Assembly: GCA_018814245.1 (NCBI GenBank)
Contig: JAHIZN010000078.1
Coordinates: 1 to 22,976, forward strand
DNA from: a bacterium
Lineage (GTDB): Bacteria > UBA9089 > CG2-30-40-21
DNA length: 22,976 bases
Reading direction: 5' to 3'
Below the pieces are notes generated by a model. It was not told the DNA's origin, did no database searches, and saw only the letters and a program-made list of their open reading frames with translations. The position numbers and the translations under genes are program-made. Positions 1 to 6,914 of the stretch are shown piece by piece; positions within the stretch are counted from its first letter, which is position 1; the number at the start of each line of letters is the position of its first letter.

Positions 1-54
1 ATTAAAAAAATATTAAAAAAATATGTTGACAAATCAGGACGCCAATGATATAAT
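1..54 (+). promoter_or_regulatory. Consensus sigma70-type promoter with A-tract UP-like element, driving the str operon
   Basis: Seen: TTGACA at 26-31, a 17 bp spacer, and TATAAT at 49-54. A TGA directly before the -10 gives an extended -10 (TGn). Positions 1-24 consist of A/T tracts resembling an UP element. The predicted start of transcription is near 61. Known: this combination is typical of very strong housekeeping promoters such as those of rRNA and ribosomal-protein operons. It is the only consensus promoter I found in the window, and it faces rpsL. Confidence 0.9.
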
Positions 55-60
55 ACATAT

Positions 61-342
61 TACTAGCAAGATGGTTGGGTTTGTTTATTATTAGATTTTG
101 ATTTCTACCGTTGCACAGGGTGTTTATCCCTTGAAAGATGGGATTGAACAATGTCAGTCAAGTGTTGCTTTTAAGAGTACGCAGTTGAAGGTTGAAATCA
201 AAAGGGTGTAGGTGGGTTTTAATTTCGGGAAAAATTGAACTCTCTTTTGCCTTAAAAGCAGCATGGCTGCTTTTTTTAGTCTGTAAGTACCCTAAAAAGT
301 GTTGAATTAAATTGCATTTTGGGATGTAAATGGAGGAAAAGG
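61..342 (+). promoter_or_regulatory. Long 5' leader of rpsL with a possible attenuator, or an independent small RNA
   Basis: About 280 nt lie between the promoter and the rpsL start with no convincing gene. Three structures are visible. A long-range stem pairs 96-109 with 190-203 (13 of 14 pairs). A terminator-type hairpin lies at 254-277. A perfect 10 bp complementarity between 166-175 and 251-260 would occupy the 5' arm of that terminator and also cross the first stem. This is the geometry of an attenuator. Alternatively, 61-277 is a free-standing RNA of about 215 nt. I could not match it to 6S RNA, SRP RNA or a known riboswitch. Confidence 0.5.
254..277 (+). terminator. Intrinsic terminator-like hairpin inside the rpsL leader
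   Basis: Stem 254-262 (AAAAGCAGC) pairs with 266-274 (GCTGCTTTT) around a 3 nt loop, and the T run continues to 277. It lies downstream of the str promoter and 65 nt before rpsL, so unless it is bypassed it would reduce expression of the operon. The 3 nt loop is tight, but the stem and T-tract are convincing. Confidence 0.65.
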
Positions 343-735
343 ATGCCGACAGTTAACCAATTGGTGAGGAAGAATCGGGAAAAGATAGTAGAAAAGGGAA
401 AAACTCCTGCATTAAAGGCATGTCCTGTGAGAAAAGGGGTTTGTACCAGGGTATATACTACTACTCCAAAGAAACCTAATTCTGCCTTGAGAAAAGTAGC
501 AAGGGTAAGGTTAACCAGTGGGTTTGAGGTAACAGCATATATCCCCGGAATTGGCCATAACCTTCAGGAGCATTCGGTTGTGATTATCCGTGGTGGCAGG
601 GTAAAGGATTTGCCTGGTGTAAGGTATCACATTGTTCGTGGTGCATTGGATATAGCCGGGGTAGCCGGGAGAAAGAGATCAAGATCCAAATATGGAGCTA
701 AGAAGGCAAAAGCCGGGGCAGTAAAGAAAAAATAA
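343..735 (+). CDS. rpsL: 30S ribosomal protein S12
   Basis: S12 sits at the decoding centre of the 30S subunit and monitors codon-anticodon pairing. The 130-residue protein has the family signature TPKKPNSALRK around residues 41-51, including the lysines altered in streptomycin resistance, here wild type. The loop KDLPGVRYH follows at about 88-96; its aspartate (residue 89) is the position methylthiolated by RimO in many bacteria. The tail is lysine-rich. The ATG at 343 has GGAGG at 332-336 and gives the canonical MPTVNQL start. An upstream in-frame TTG at 319 would add eight unconserved residues and was rejected. First gene of the str operon. Confidence 0.97.
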   Translation: MPTVNQLVRKNREKIVEKGKTPALKACPVRKGVCTRVYTTTPKKPNSALRKVARVRLTSGFEVTAYIPGIGHNLQEHSVVIIRGGRVKDLPGVRYHIVRGALDIAGVAGRKRSRSKYGAKKAKAGAVKKK

Positions 736-742
736 TGAAAAA

Positions 743-764
743 CATAAGACCTGTAAGTCTTGTG
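743..764 (+). other. Hairpin in the rpsL-rpsG gap
   Basis: CATAAGAC (743-750) pairs with GTCTTGTG (757-764) around a 6 nt loop, an 8 bp stem with one T-G pair. There is no T run, so it is not a classical terminator. Its ATAAGAC core resembles the hairpins in the rplN-rplX and rpsK-rpsD gaps. Confidence 0.55.
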
Positions 765-791
765 TGACCTATATTCTTGAAGAGGTGAATT

Positions 792-1262
792 ATGCCAAGA
801 AAGGGACCAGCGAGGAAAAGGCCAGTGTTGCCGGATCCGATTTTTAATAGTCAAATGGTAACAAGGTTTGTAAATGTTATCATGAAAAAAGGGAAGAAGT
901 CTTTGGCGCAAGGGATTGTTTATGATGCCTTTGAGATTATTCAGAATAAGACAAAAAATTCTCCTTTAGCTGTTTTTAAGCAGGCTCTGAATAATGCTCG
1001 GCCTCATGTGGCTGTAAAATCAAGACGGGTAGGTGGTGCAACCTATCAGGTGCCTATTGAGGTGGAAGAAGAGAGAGGTATGGCATTGGCAATGAGATGG
1101 ATCATTGGTTTTGCTACGCAGCAGGCAGGAAAGCCAATGAGGGAGAAATTATCGCAAGAGATTATGAATGCAGCCAACGGTACTGGTTCGGCTATAAAGA
1201 AAAGAGATGATACACATAAGATGGCTGAGGCAAATAAAGCCTTTGCCCATTATAAATGGTAA
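792..1262 (+). CDS. rpsG: 30S ribosomal protein S7
   Basis: S7 nucleates assembly of the 30S head by binding the 3' major domain of 16S rRNA and lies near the E site. The 156-residue length is the usual size. Recognisable features are the MPRKGPARKR start, the helical core with PLAVFKQALNNARP and KSRRVGGATYQVPIEV, and the C-terminal stretch KRDDTHKMAEANKAFAHYKW. The ATG at 792 is preceded by GAGGTG. The gap from rpsL is 56 nt and contains a small hairpin. In model bacteria S7 is the translational repressor of this operon. I see no clear repressor-site mimic here, though the rpsL-rpsG gap would be the usual place. Confidence 0.97.
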   Translation: MPRKGPARKRPVLPDPIFNSQMVTRFVNVIMKKGKKSLAQGIVYDAFEIIQNKTKNSPLAVFKQALNNARPHVAVKSRRVGGATYQVPIEVEEERGMALAMRWIIGFATQQAGKPMREKLSQEIMNAANGTGSAIKKRDDTHKMAEANKAFAHYKW

Positions 1263-1290
1263 TTTGTTGTTGCCGTAGTCAGTTGGATAC

Positions 1291-1307
1291 TTAATCAATG
1301 ATTAAGA
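1291..1307 (+). other. Short hairpin in the rpsG-fusA gap
   Basis: CTTAATC (1291-1297) pairs with GATTAAG (1301-1307) around AAT. The 7 bp AT-rich stem has no T-tract. Function unknown. Confidence 0.35.
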
Positions 1308-1354
1308 AAAAGAGTAAGTGTATGATTGTGTAATTTAACAGGAGTGTGAGGGAA

Positions 1355-3463
1355 ATGGCAGCTTCAAATGAGAAAGATATGCGGAAGTCTGGAAGGATTT
1401 TCCCATTGTCTAAGATACGAAATATAGGAATAATGGCTCATATCGATGCCGGTAAGACAACCACAACTGAACGAATTCTTTATTATACCGGCAGGGTACA
1501 TAAGATAGGCGAGGTACATGATGGTGCAGCTACCATGGACTGGATGGAGCAGGAGCAGGAACGAGGAATTACTATTACCTCAGCAGCAACAACCTGTTTC
1601 TGGCGCGACAGCCGTATCAATCTTATTGATACACCAGGGCATGTTGACTTTACCATAGAGGTGGAGAGATCATTAAGGGTGCTTGATGGTGCTGTGGCTG
1701 TTTTTTGTTCGGTGGGCGGGGTTGAACCGCAGTCTGAAACAGTCTGGCGTCAGGCAGATAGATATCGTGTACCAAGGATTGCTTATGTTAATAAAATGGA
1801 TAAGATTGGTGCCGACTTCTCCAAAGTAGTTTCTATGATGAGGGAGAGGCTTATGGCAAATCCCGTACCTATCCAGATACCAATCGGTCAGGCGGAAAAA
1901 TTTCAGGGTGCTGTTGACCTTGTGGAGATGAAGGGTATAGTCTGGGATGGTGAGGAGCTGGGTGCAGTCTTCAGAATAATAGATATTCCTTCAGAATTAA
2001 AAATCGATGCAGAAAAGCAAAGACATATTATGATTGAATCCTTATCCGAGTTTGATGATGTTTTGATGGAAAAGTATATTCAAGAGGAGCCGATTTCTAA
2101 CGATGAGATACGGAGGGTGCTCCGGGAAGCAACGCTGAGGTGTGAGATTTTTCCGGTGCTTTGTGGTACATCCTTTAAGAACAAGGGTGTTCAGCCGTTG
2201 CTGGATGCTGTAATTAATTATCTGCCTGCTCCTTCAGATGTGTGTGCAGTGGTTGGAATGAATCCTGAAAAGCAGGAACAGGAAGAGAGGATGCCGAGTG
2301 ATGATGAGCCATTCTCTGCCCTTTGTTTCAAGATAATGACTGATCCGTTTGTGGGTAATCTTACCTATGTGCGGGTGTATTCAGGAAGTCTGTCGTCTGG
2401 AAGTTATGTTTTGAATGCTACAAAGGATAGGAAAGAAAGGATAAGCAGGATTCTGCTTATGCATGCCAACAAAAGAGAGGATGTTGATCAGATAAGGACA
2501 GGGGATATTGCTGCGGTAGTAGGGTTAAAGGATGTCATTACCGGGGATACCCTTTGTACATTGGAACATCCAATTATTCTGGAATCTATTCATATTCCAG
2601 AGCCAGTGATTTCAATGGCTGTTGAGCCAAAAACAAGGGCTGATGAAGAGAAATTGGGTGTAGCATTATCCAGATTATCGCATGAAGACCCAACATTTCG
2701 GACATCTATTAATCGGGAGACGGGTCAAACCGTGATAGCTGGTATGGGTGAGCTTCACCTTGAGATCCTGGTTGACAGGATGAAAAGAGAGTTTAGTGTT
2801 GAGGTAAATGTTAGCAAACCACAGGTGGCTTATAGAGAGACGATTAGAGGGACTGTGGAAAAGATAGAGGGCAAGTATATCCGTCAGAGTGGTGGACGCG
2901 GACAATATGGACATGTGGTTTTAAGGGTAGAACCAAATGAGCAGGGCAAAGGGTTTGAGTTTATTGATAAGATTGTTGGCGGGGCTATTCCCAAAGAATA
3001 CATCTCACCCATAGAAAAGGGTGTGAAAGAGGCAATGGAGAATGGTGTGCTGGCTGGATTCCCTGTGGTAGATGTAATGGTAACCCTTTTTGATGGTTCT
3101 TTCCATGAGGTAGATTCGTCAGAAATAGCCTTTAAGAATGCTGCATCCATGGCTGTAAAGGATGGAATGAAGATAGCAAAGCCTGTTCTCTTAGAGCCAA
3201 TGATGAAGATAGAGATTATTCTGCCCCAGGAATATATGGGGGATTGTATTGGTGATATTAATTCTCGTCGTGGCAATGTTATGGAAATGGAAACCCGTCA
3301 TGGTGTTCAGGTTATTCGAGGGGAAGTACCGCTGGCTGAGATGTTTGGTTATGCAACAGTAATGAGGTCTTTTTCTCAAGGAAGGGGAACATATTCGATG
3401 GAGTTTGCTTACTATGCTGAGGTACCAAAGAATATAGCTGAAAAGGTTATAGTAAAGTATTAA
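1355..3463 (+). CDS. fusA: Translation elongation factor G
   Basis: EF-G is the cytosolic GTPase that drives tRNA-mRNA translocation and, with RRF, ribosome recycling. The 702-residue product has the P-loop AHIDAGKT near residues 28-35, switch I ERGITITSAATT, the G3 motif DTPGHVDFT with its histidine, NKMDKIGADF (G4), then the G', II, III, IV and V domains. Domain IV is marked by SGGRGQYGHV, and domain V by RGNVMEMETRHGVQVIRGEVPLAEMFGYAT. I chose ATG 1355, which has AGGAG at 1340-1344. A GTG at 1346 lies too close to that SD, and ATG 1379 has only a weak site. Either way the N-terminus is 5-10 residues longer than usual. Nothing suggests the mitochondrial-type or fusB-like paralogue. Confidence 0.97.
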   Translation: MAASNEKDMRKSGRIFPLSKIRNIGIMAHIDAGKTTTTERILYYTGRVHKIGEVHDGAATMDWMEQEQERGITITSAATTCFWRDSRINLIDTPGHVDFTIEVERSLRVLDGAVAVFCSVGGVEPQSETVWRQADRYRVPRIAYVNKMDKIGADFSKVVSMMRERLMANPVPIQIPIGQAEKFQGAVDLVEMKGIVWDGEELGAVFRIIDIPSELKIDAEKQRHIMIESLSEFDDVLMEKYIQEEPISNDEIRRVLREATLRCEIFPVLCGTSFKNKGVQPLLDAVINYLPAPSDVCAVVGMNPEKQEQEERMPSDDEPFSALCFKIMTDPFVGNLTYVRVYSGSLSSGSYVLNATKDRKERISRILLMHANKREDVDQIRTGDIAAVVGLKDVITGDTLCTLEHPIILESIHIPEPVISMAVEPKTRADEEKLGVALSRLSHEDPTFRTSINRETGQTVIAGMGELHLEILVDRMKREFSVEVNVSKPQVAYRETIRGTVEKIEGKYIRQSGGRGQYGHVVLRVEPNEQGKGFEFIDKIVGGAIPKEYISPIEKGVKEAMENGVLAGFPVVDVMVTLFDGSFHEVDSSEIAFKNAASMAVKDGMKIAKPVLLEPMMKIEIILPQEYMGDCIGDINSRRGNVMEMETRHGVQVIRGEVPLAEMFGYATVMRSFSQGRGTYSMEFAYYAEVPKNIAEKVIVKY

Positions 3464-3468
3464 AAAGA

Positions 3469-3510
3469 AAAGAATGTGTCCTGTATGATGTATGGGACAT
3501 AATATTCTTT
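3469..3510 (+). other. Two-part hairpin in the fusA-tuf gap
   Basis: Outer arms AAAGAAT (3469-3475) and ATTCTTT (3504-3510) enclose inner arms TGTCC (3477-3481) and GGACA (3495-3499). A second small stem TGTCAG/CTGACA follows at about 3518-3536. No T run follows, so tuf is probably still transcribed from upstream. The outer and inner arms resemble those of the rplV-orf70 hairpin. Confidence 0.45.
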
Positions 3511-3556
3511 AAATATTTGTCAGATTATAGCTGACACAAGCATTAAGGAGGAGAGA

Positions 3557-4756
3557 ATGGCAAAGCAAAAGTTTGAAAGAACAAAACCACATGTGAACAT
3601 TGGGACCATTGGTCATATTGATCATGGCAAGACAACACTTACATCAACGATTACTCAGTTATTAAGCAAGAGAGGATTTGCTGAGTTTCGTGCGTTTGAC
3701 AGTATTGATAATGCCCCTGAGGAAAGGGAGAGGGGTATTACGATTGCTATTGCTCATGTGGAGTATCAGACAGAAACCAGACACTATGCTCATATTGACT
3801 GTCCTGGTCATGCTGATTATATCAAGAACATGATTACAGGTGCAGCCCAGATGGATGGTGCGATATTAGTGGTTGCTGCTTGTGATGGTCCGATGCCGCA
3901 GACAAGGGAACATATCCTTTTGGCAAGACAGGTTGGTGTGCCTACACTCGTTGTTTTCATGAATAAGGTTGATATGGTTGATGACCCTGAGTTATTGGAT
4001 CTTGTCGAGTTAGAGGTACGGGAACTACTTTCTGAGTATGATTTCCCTGGTGATGAGATACCAATTGTCAGAGGTTCAGCCCTTAAGGCAGCTCAGTGTG
4101 GATGTGGAAAGGATGATTGTCCTAATTGTAAGTGCATCATTGAATTGATGAAGGCAGCAGATGAATATATTCCTATGCCAAAACGAGAATTAGATAAGCC
4201 CTTCCTGATGGCGGTTGAAGATGTTTTTACGATTACAGGAAGAGGGACAGTTGCTACAGGGAGGATAGAGAGAGGACAGATTAAAACAGGTGATAATATT
4301 GAGATTATCGGTATGCAGGATACCAGAAAGTCTGTGGTTACCGGTGTTGAAATGTTCAGAAAGACACTTGATTATGGTGAGGCAGGGGACAATGTTGGAT
4401 TATTGCTCCGTGGTGTTGACAAGAATCAGATTGAACGGGGTCAGGTTATTGCTGCTCCGGGATCAATTACCCCTCATACCAAATTTAAGGCAGAGGTTTA
4501 TGTTTTAACAAAGGAAGAGGGTGGAAGACATACCCCATTCTTTAATAATTACAGACCGCAGTTCTATTTCAGAACAACGGATGTGACCGGTGCTATCGAG
4601 ATGCCTGCGGGGATTGAGATGATCATGCCGGGTGATAATGTGAATATAAATGTAGAGCTTATTACCCCAATTGCTATGGATAAATCATTGAGGTTCGCTA
4701 TTCGTGAGGGTGGACGAACGGTTGGTTCAGGGGTTGTAACAGAGATTATTGAATAA
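3557..4756 (+). CDS. tuf: Translation elongation factor Tu
   Basis: EF-Tu delivers aminoacyl-tRNA to the ribosomal A site in its GTP form. The 399-residue protein has P-loop GHIDHGKT (19-26), switch I with the Mg-coordinating threonine in RGITI (Thr62), DCPGH (81-85), NKVDMVDD (G4) and GSAL (G5, near 173-176), followed by the two beta-barrel domains ending GGRTVGSGVVTEIIE. Directly after G5 is an insertion of about five residues relative to E. coli that carries five cysteines (181, 183, 188, 191, 193). Thermus EF-Tu also has an insertion at this loop, though not of this kind. The gene starts at ATG 3557 after AAGGAGGAG and is followed by rpsJ after 12 nt, joining str to S10. Confidence 0.98.
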   Translation: MAKQKFERTKPHVNIGTIGHIDHGKTTLTSTITQLLSKRGFAEFRAFDSIDNAPEERERGITIAIAHVEYQTETRHYAHIDCPGHADYIKNMITGAAQMDGAILVVAACDGPMPQTREHILLARQVGVPTLVVFMNKVDMVDDPELLDLVELEVRELLSEYDFPGDEIPIVRGSALKAAQCGCGKDDCPNCKCIIELMKAADEYIPMPKRELDKPFLMAVEDVFTITGRGTVATGRIERGQIKTGDNIEIIGMQDTRKSVVTGVEMFRKTLDYGEAGDNVGLLLRGVDKNQIERGQVIAAPGSITPHTKFKAEVYVLTKEEGGRHTPFFNNYRPQFYFRTTDVTGAIEMPAGIEMIMPGDNVNINVELITPIAMDKSLRFAIREGGRTVGSGVVTEIIE

Positions 4757-4768
4757 AGGGTGTAACAA

Positions 4769-5077
4769 ATGGCTTCACAAAAGATTCGAATAAGATTAAA
4801 GGCGTATGATTGTAGATTGCTGGATAAGTCAACAAAGGAGATTGTGGCTACTGCCTTGAGAACAGGTGCTAAGTTATCAGGTCCGATACCATTGCCTACT
4901 ACAAGAAGCGTGTATACGGTTCTGAGGTCTCCTCATGTTGATAAAAAATCAAGGGAACAGTTTGAGATGCGTACACATAAGAGGTTGATAGATATTTTGG
5001 AACCGACCATGGATACAGTGTCTGCCTTGATGAAATTGGATTTACCGGCTGGTGTGGATGTGGAGATAAAATCGTAA
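4769..5077 (+). CDS. rpsJ: 30S ribosomal protein S10 (NusE)
   Basis: S10 is a 30S head protein; as NusE it also links transcription and translation through NusB and NusG. The 102-residue product is standard length, with KIRIRLKAYDCRLLD at the N-terminus, the extended loop GPIPLPTTRSVYTVLRSPHV (about 38-57) and the HKRLIDI segment. The ATG at 4769 has only a modest upstream purine stretch (AAAGGGTG), but the 12 nt gap from tuf suggests coupled translation. It opens the S10 operon, with no visible separate promoter or S10-type leader. Confidence 0.97.
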   Translation: MASQKIRIRLKAYDCRLLDKSTKEIVATALRTGAKLSGPIPLPTTRSVYTVLRSPHVDKKSREQFEMRTHKRLIDILEPTMDTVSALMKLDLPAGVDVEIKS

Positions 5078-5087
5078 TTACTTGCCA

Positions 5088-5121
5088 CATGTAGAGTTAT
5101 ATGGTTATATAACTCTACATG
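5088..5121 (+). other. Perfect 15 bp hairpin between rpsJ and rplC
   Basis: Positions 5088-5102 are an exact reverse complement of 5107-5121, closed by a GGTT loop. It is the longest perfect stem in the window. No T run follows. It ends 40 nt before the rplC SD and lies outside any real coding region. It could be a processing or mRNA-stability element, or a regulator-binding site; nothing in the sequence distinguishes these. Confidence 0.75.
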
Positions 5122-5172
5122 GGTGCACTCGTTCTCAAAAAAGCGGGTGAGGAAGCGAAATGGAGGAAGATA

Positions 5173-5808
5173 ATGGCTGTTGGGCTATTGGGTAGAAAGA
5201 TAGGAATGACTCAAATCTTTGATGCAGAAAGAAGGGCTATTCCTGTTACAGTGATTAAGGCTGGTCCGTGTGTGGTTATTCAGAAAAAGACAATGAATAC
5301 AGATGGTTATGATAGTATTCAGGTTGGATTTGAGGACATGCCGGAGCGGTTGGTAAATAAACCTATGAAGGGACATTTTAAGGCAAATGGTATGTCTCCC
5401 AAGAGGACTTTGAGAGAATTCCGTGTCCCTGCGGAAGAATATAAAGTTGGGGATGCAATTAATGTTGATCTTTTTAAGGTAGGTCAATTCGTAAATGTTA
5501 TTGGAACAAGTAAGGGCAAGGGATTTGCCGGTGTAATAAAAAGGCATGGGTTTAGTGGTGGAAAGGATACACATGGCTCTATGTTTCACAGGGCACCAGG
5601 TTCAATAGGACAGAGTTCTCAGCCATCCAGAACACTTAAGGGTACAAAATTACCGGGAAGGATGGGAAATGCAAAGAATACAATAAAAAATCTAAAGGTT
5701 GTTCTGGTGGATGTTGAGCAAGGGGTTTTATTGGTTAAGGGTGCAGTACCCGGGACAAAGGGTAAGTTAGTGACAATCAAGAGTTCTGTGAAGAATAAAG
5801 AGAAATAG
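5173..5808 (+). CDS. rplC: 50S ribosomal protein L3
   Basis: L3 is a primary 23S rRNA-binding protein whose long loop reaches the peptidyl transferase centre. The 211-residue protein begins MAVGLLGRKIGMTQ and carries the conserved loop with HGSMFHRAPGSIGQ, then PGRMGNAKNTIKNLKVV. The glutamine in GSIGQSSQPSR is at or near the site methylated by PrmB in some bacteria. Start ATG 5173 has GGAGG at 5162-5166. A longer frame opening at 5119 lies inside the hairpin and adds 18 unconserved residues. The gap from rpsJ is 95 nt. Confidence 0.96.
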   Translation: MAVGLLGRKIGMTQIFDAERRAIPVTVIKAGPCVVIQKKTMNTDGYDSIQVGFEDMPERLVNKPMKGHFKANGMSPKRTLREFRVPAEEYKVGDAINVDLFKVGQFVNVIGTSKGKGFAGVIKRHGFSGGKDTHGSMFHRAPGSIGQSSQPSRTLKGTKLPGRMGNAKNTIKNLKVVLVDVEQGVLLVKGAVPGTKGKLVTIKSSVKNKEK

Positions 5809-5847
5809 GTCTTAGGGGACAATTACTTACTTTAAGGGAGATGAAAG

Positions 5848-6483
5848 ATGCCAAGGGTGGATTTATACAATATAGAGGGTGAGGTAATAGGAGAGGTTGA
5901 GCTTCAGCCAGAAATTTTTGAATATAAGGGTTCAAAGGCAGTGGTGTATGAAGCAGTAAAGGCTCATCTATTGAATTGCCGTCAGGGAACAGTGAAGGCT
6001 AAGACAAGGGGTGAGGTTAGCGGCGGTGGCAAGAAACCCTTTAAGCAAAAAGGTACTGGTAATGCCCGAGCAGGAAGTAATAGAAGCCCGGTTTGGAGGG
6101 GTGGTGGTGTAGTATTTCCGCCCAGACCAAGACAGTTTGAGGCTAAGATACCCCTTAAGGTGCGAAGAGCTGCCCTTTATACTGTGCTTACAGATAAAGT
6201 AAAAGAAGGAAATTTGAGAGTGGTTGATTCTTTAAGCATTGATAGTCCGAAAACCTCAAGGATGGTACAGATATTTAAAAAGTTAAAATTGAGCAAGCCA
6301 TTGGTTATTATGGGAAATAAGGATGAAAATGTTATTCTTTCTATGAGAAATATTCCAGGGATAGGGCATTTGAGGTTTGAGAACCTATATGCCTATGAGA
6401 TATTAAAGCATCCTACACTTCTTATAACTAAGGATGTAATTGATGGATTGAATAAGGTTAATGAGGTGGAGACTTATGTCTAA
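5848..6483 (+). CDS. rplD: 50S ribosomal protein L4
   Basis: L4 binds 23S rRNA domain I and lines the exit tunnel; in E. coli it represses the S10 operon. The 211-residue product has the extended tunnel loop around residues 45-90 (TRGEVSGGGKKPFKQKGTG, then RSPVWRGGGVVFPPRPR) and a globular Rossmann-like C-terminal domain with LLITKDVI. The ATG at 5848 follows GGGAGATG. The gene ends 8 nt inside rplW, which suggests coupled translation. I see no L4-binding leader of the E. coli type upstream of rpsJ. Confidence 0.96.
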   Translation: MPRVDLYNIEGEVIGEVELQPEIFEYKGSKAVVYEAVKAHLLNCRQGTVKAKTRGEVSGGGKKPFKQKGTGNARAGSNRSPVWRGGGVVFPPRPRQFEAKIPLKVRRAALYTVLTDKVKEGNLRVVDSLSIDSPKTSRMVQIFKKLKLSKPLVIMGNKDENVILSMRNIPGIGHLRFENLYAYEILKHPTLLITKDVIDGLNKVNEVETYV

Positions 6484-6781
6484 ATATACAGGTGAACTTT
6501 TTGCATATAAGATTATAAAGCGACCAATATTTACAGAAAAGGCAAATGATTTATTAACTCGTAATACATATGTATTTGAAGTGGCAAAAGATGTAAATAA
6601 GTTTCAGATAAGACATGCTATAGAAGAGATTTTTGGAGTCAAGGTAACAAGGGTAAATACCTCAAATCAATTAGGGAAAAAGAAAAGGGTAAGACAACAG
6701 ACGGGTAAAAAGCCGGACTGGAAAAAGGCTATGGTAACCATAGCTAAGGGACAGGTAATCCCATTGTTTGAAGGGATGTAG
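6476..6781 (+). CDS. rplW: 50S ribosomal protein L23
   Basis: L23 sits at the tunnel exit and is the docking site for trigger factor, SRP and the translocon. The product is 101 residues, with YKIIKRPIFTEKAN at the N-terminus and the basic tunnel hairpin around residues 60-85 (GKKKRVRQQTGKKPDWKKA). ATG 6476 overlaps the last 8 nt of rplD and has AGGTGG at 6464-6469 inside rplD. An in-frame ATG at 6461 would add five residues but leaves no room for an SD. Confidence 0.95.
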   Translation: MSKYTGELFAYKIIKRPIFTEKANDLLTRNTYVFEVAKDVNKFQIRHAIEEIFGVKVTRVNTSNQLGKKKRVRQQTGKKPDWKKAMVTIAKGQVIPLFEGM

Positions 6782-6784
6782 TAG

Positions 6785-6880
6785 GAATTAAAAATTATGA
6801 ATTATAAATTATGAGTTAGAGGATTGTTGCCTTTGTTATCGCAACTCTTCTTTCTCGATTCCTAATTAATAATTATATGA
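6785..6880. repeat. AT-rich imperfect inverted-repeat element, family A copy 1 (rplW-rplB gap)
   Basis: The 133 nt gap holds an AT-rich left part (6785-6815, with ATTAAAAATTATGAATTAT) and an AT-rich right part (6861-6879, TAATTAATAATTATATG). Between them lies a small GTTGC/GCAAC hairpin at 6827-6845. Similar AT-rich arms occur at 13998-14077 and 17505-17597. The arms are simple in composition, so homology between copies is likely but not proven. Confidence 0.45.
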
Positions 6881-6914
6881 ATACTTACACGGTTATTTAT
6901 ATCGGAGGAATGAA

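Noticed and set aside
71..94. Seven-codon leader ORF MVGFVYY near the transcription start
   Set aside because: No SD, very close to the predicted start, and no codon bias pointing to a known attenuator.
61..277. 6S RNA, SRP RNA or a tRNA gene
   Set aside because: The length fits a small RNA, but I could not find the expected conserved loops or a cloverleaf.
319..342. TTG start eight codons upstream of rpsL
   Set aside because: The added residues are not conserved and would overlap the strong SD that serves ATG 343.
627..911. Antisense open frame across rpsL-rpsG, and similar antisense frames over fusA, rplC, rplP, rplE, secY and map
   Set aside because: They mirror conserved coding sequence, lack SDs and have low-complexity or unconserved products.
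4290..4508. Alternative-frame ORF inside tuf
   Set aside because: It lies wholly inside the conserved EF-Tu gene with no independent support; the same holds for those inside secY and map.
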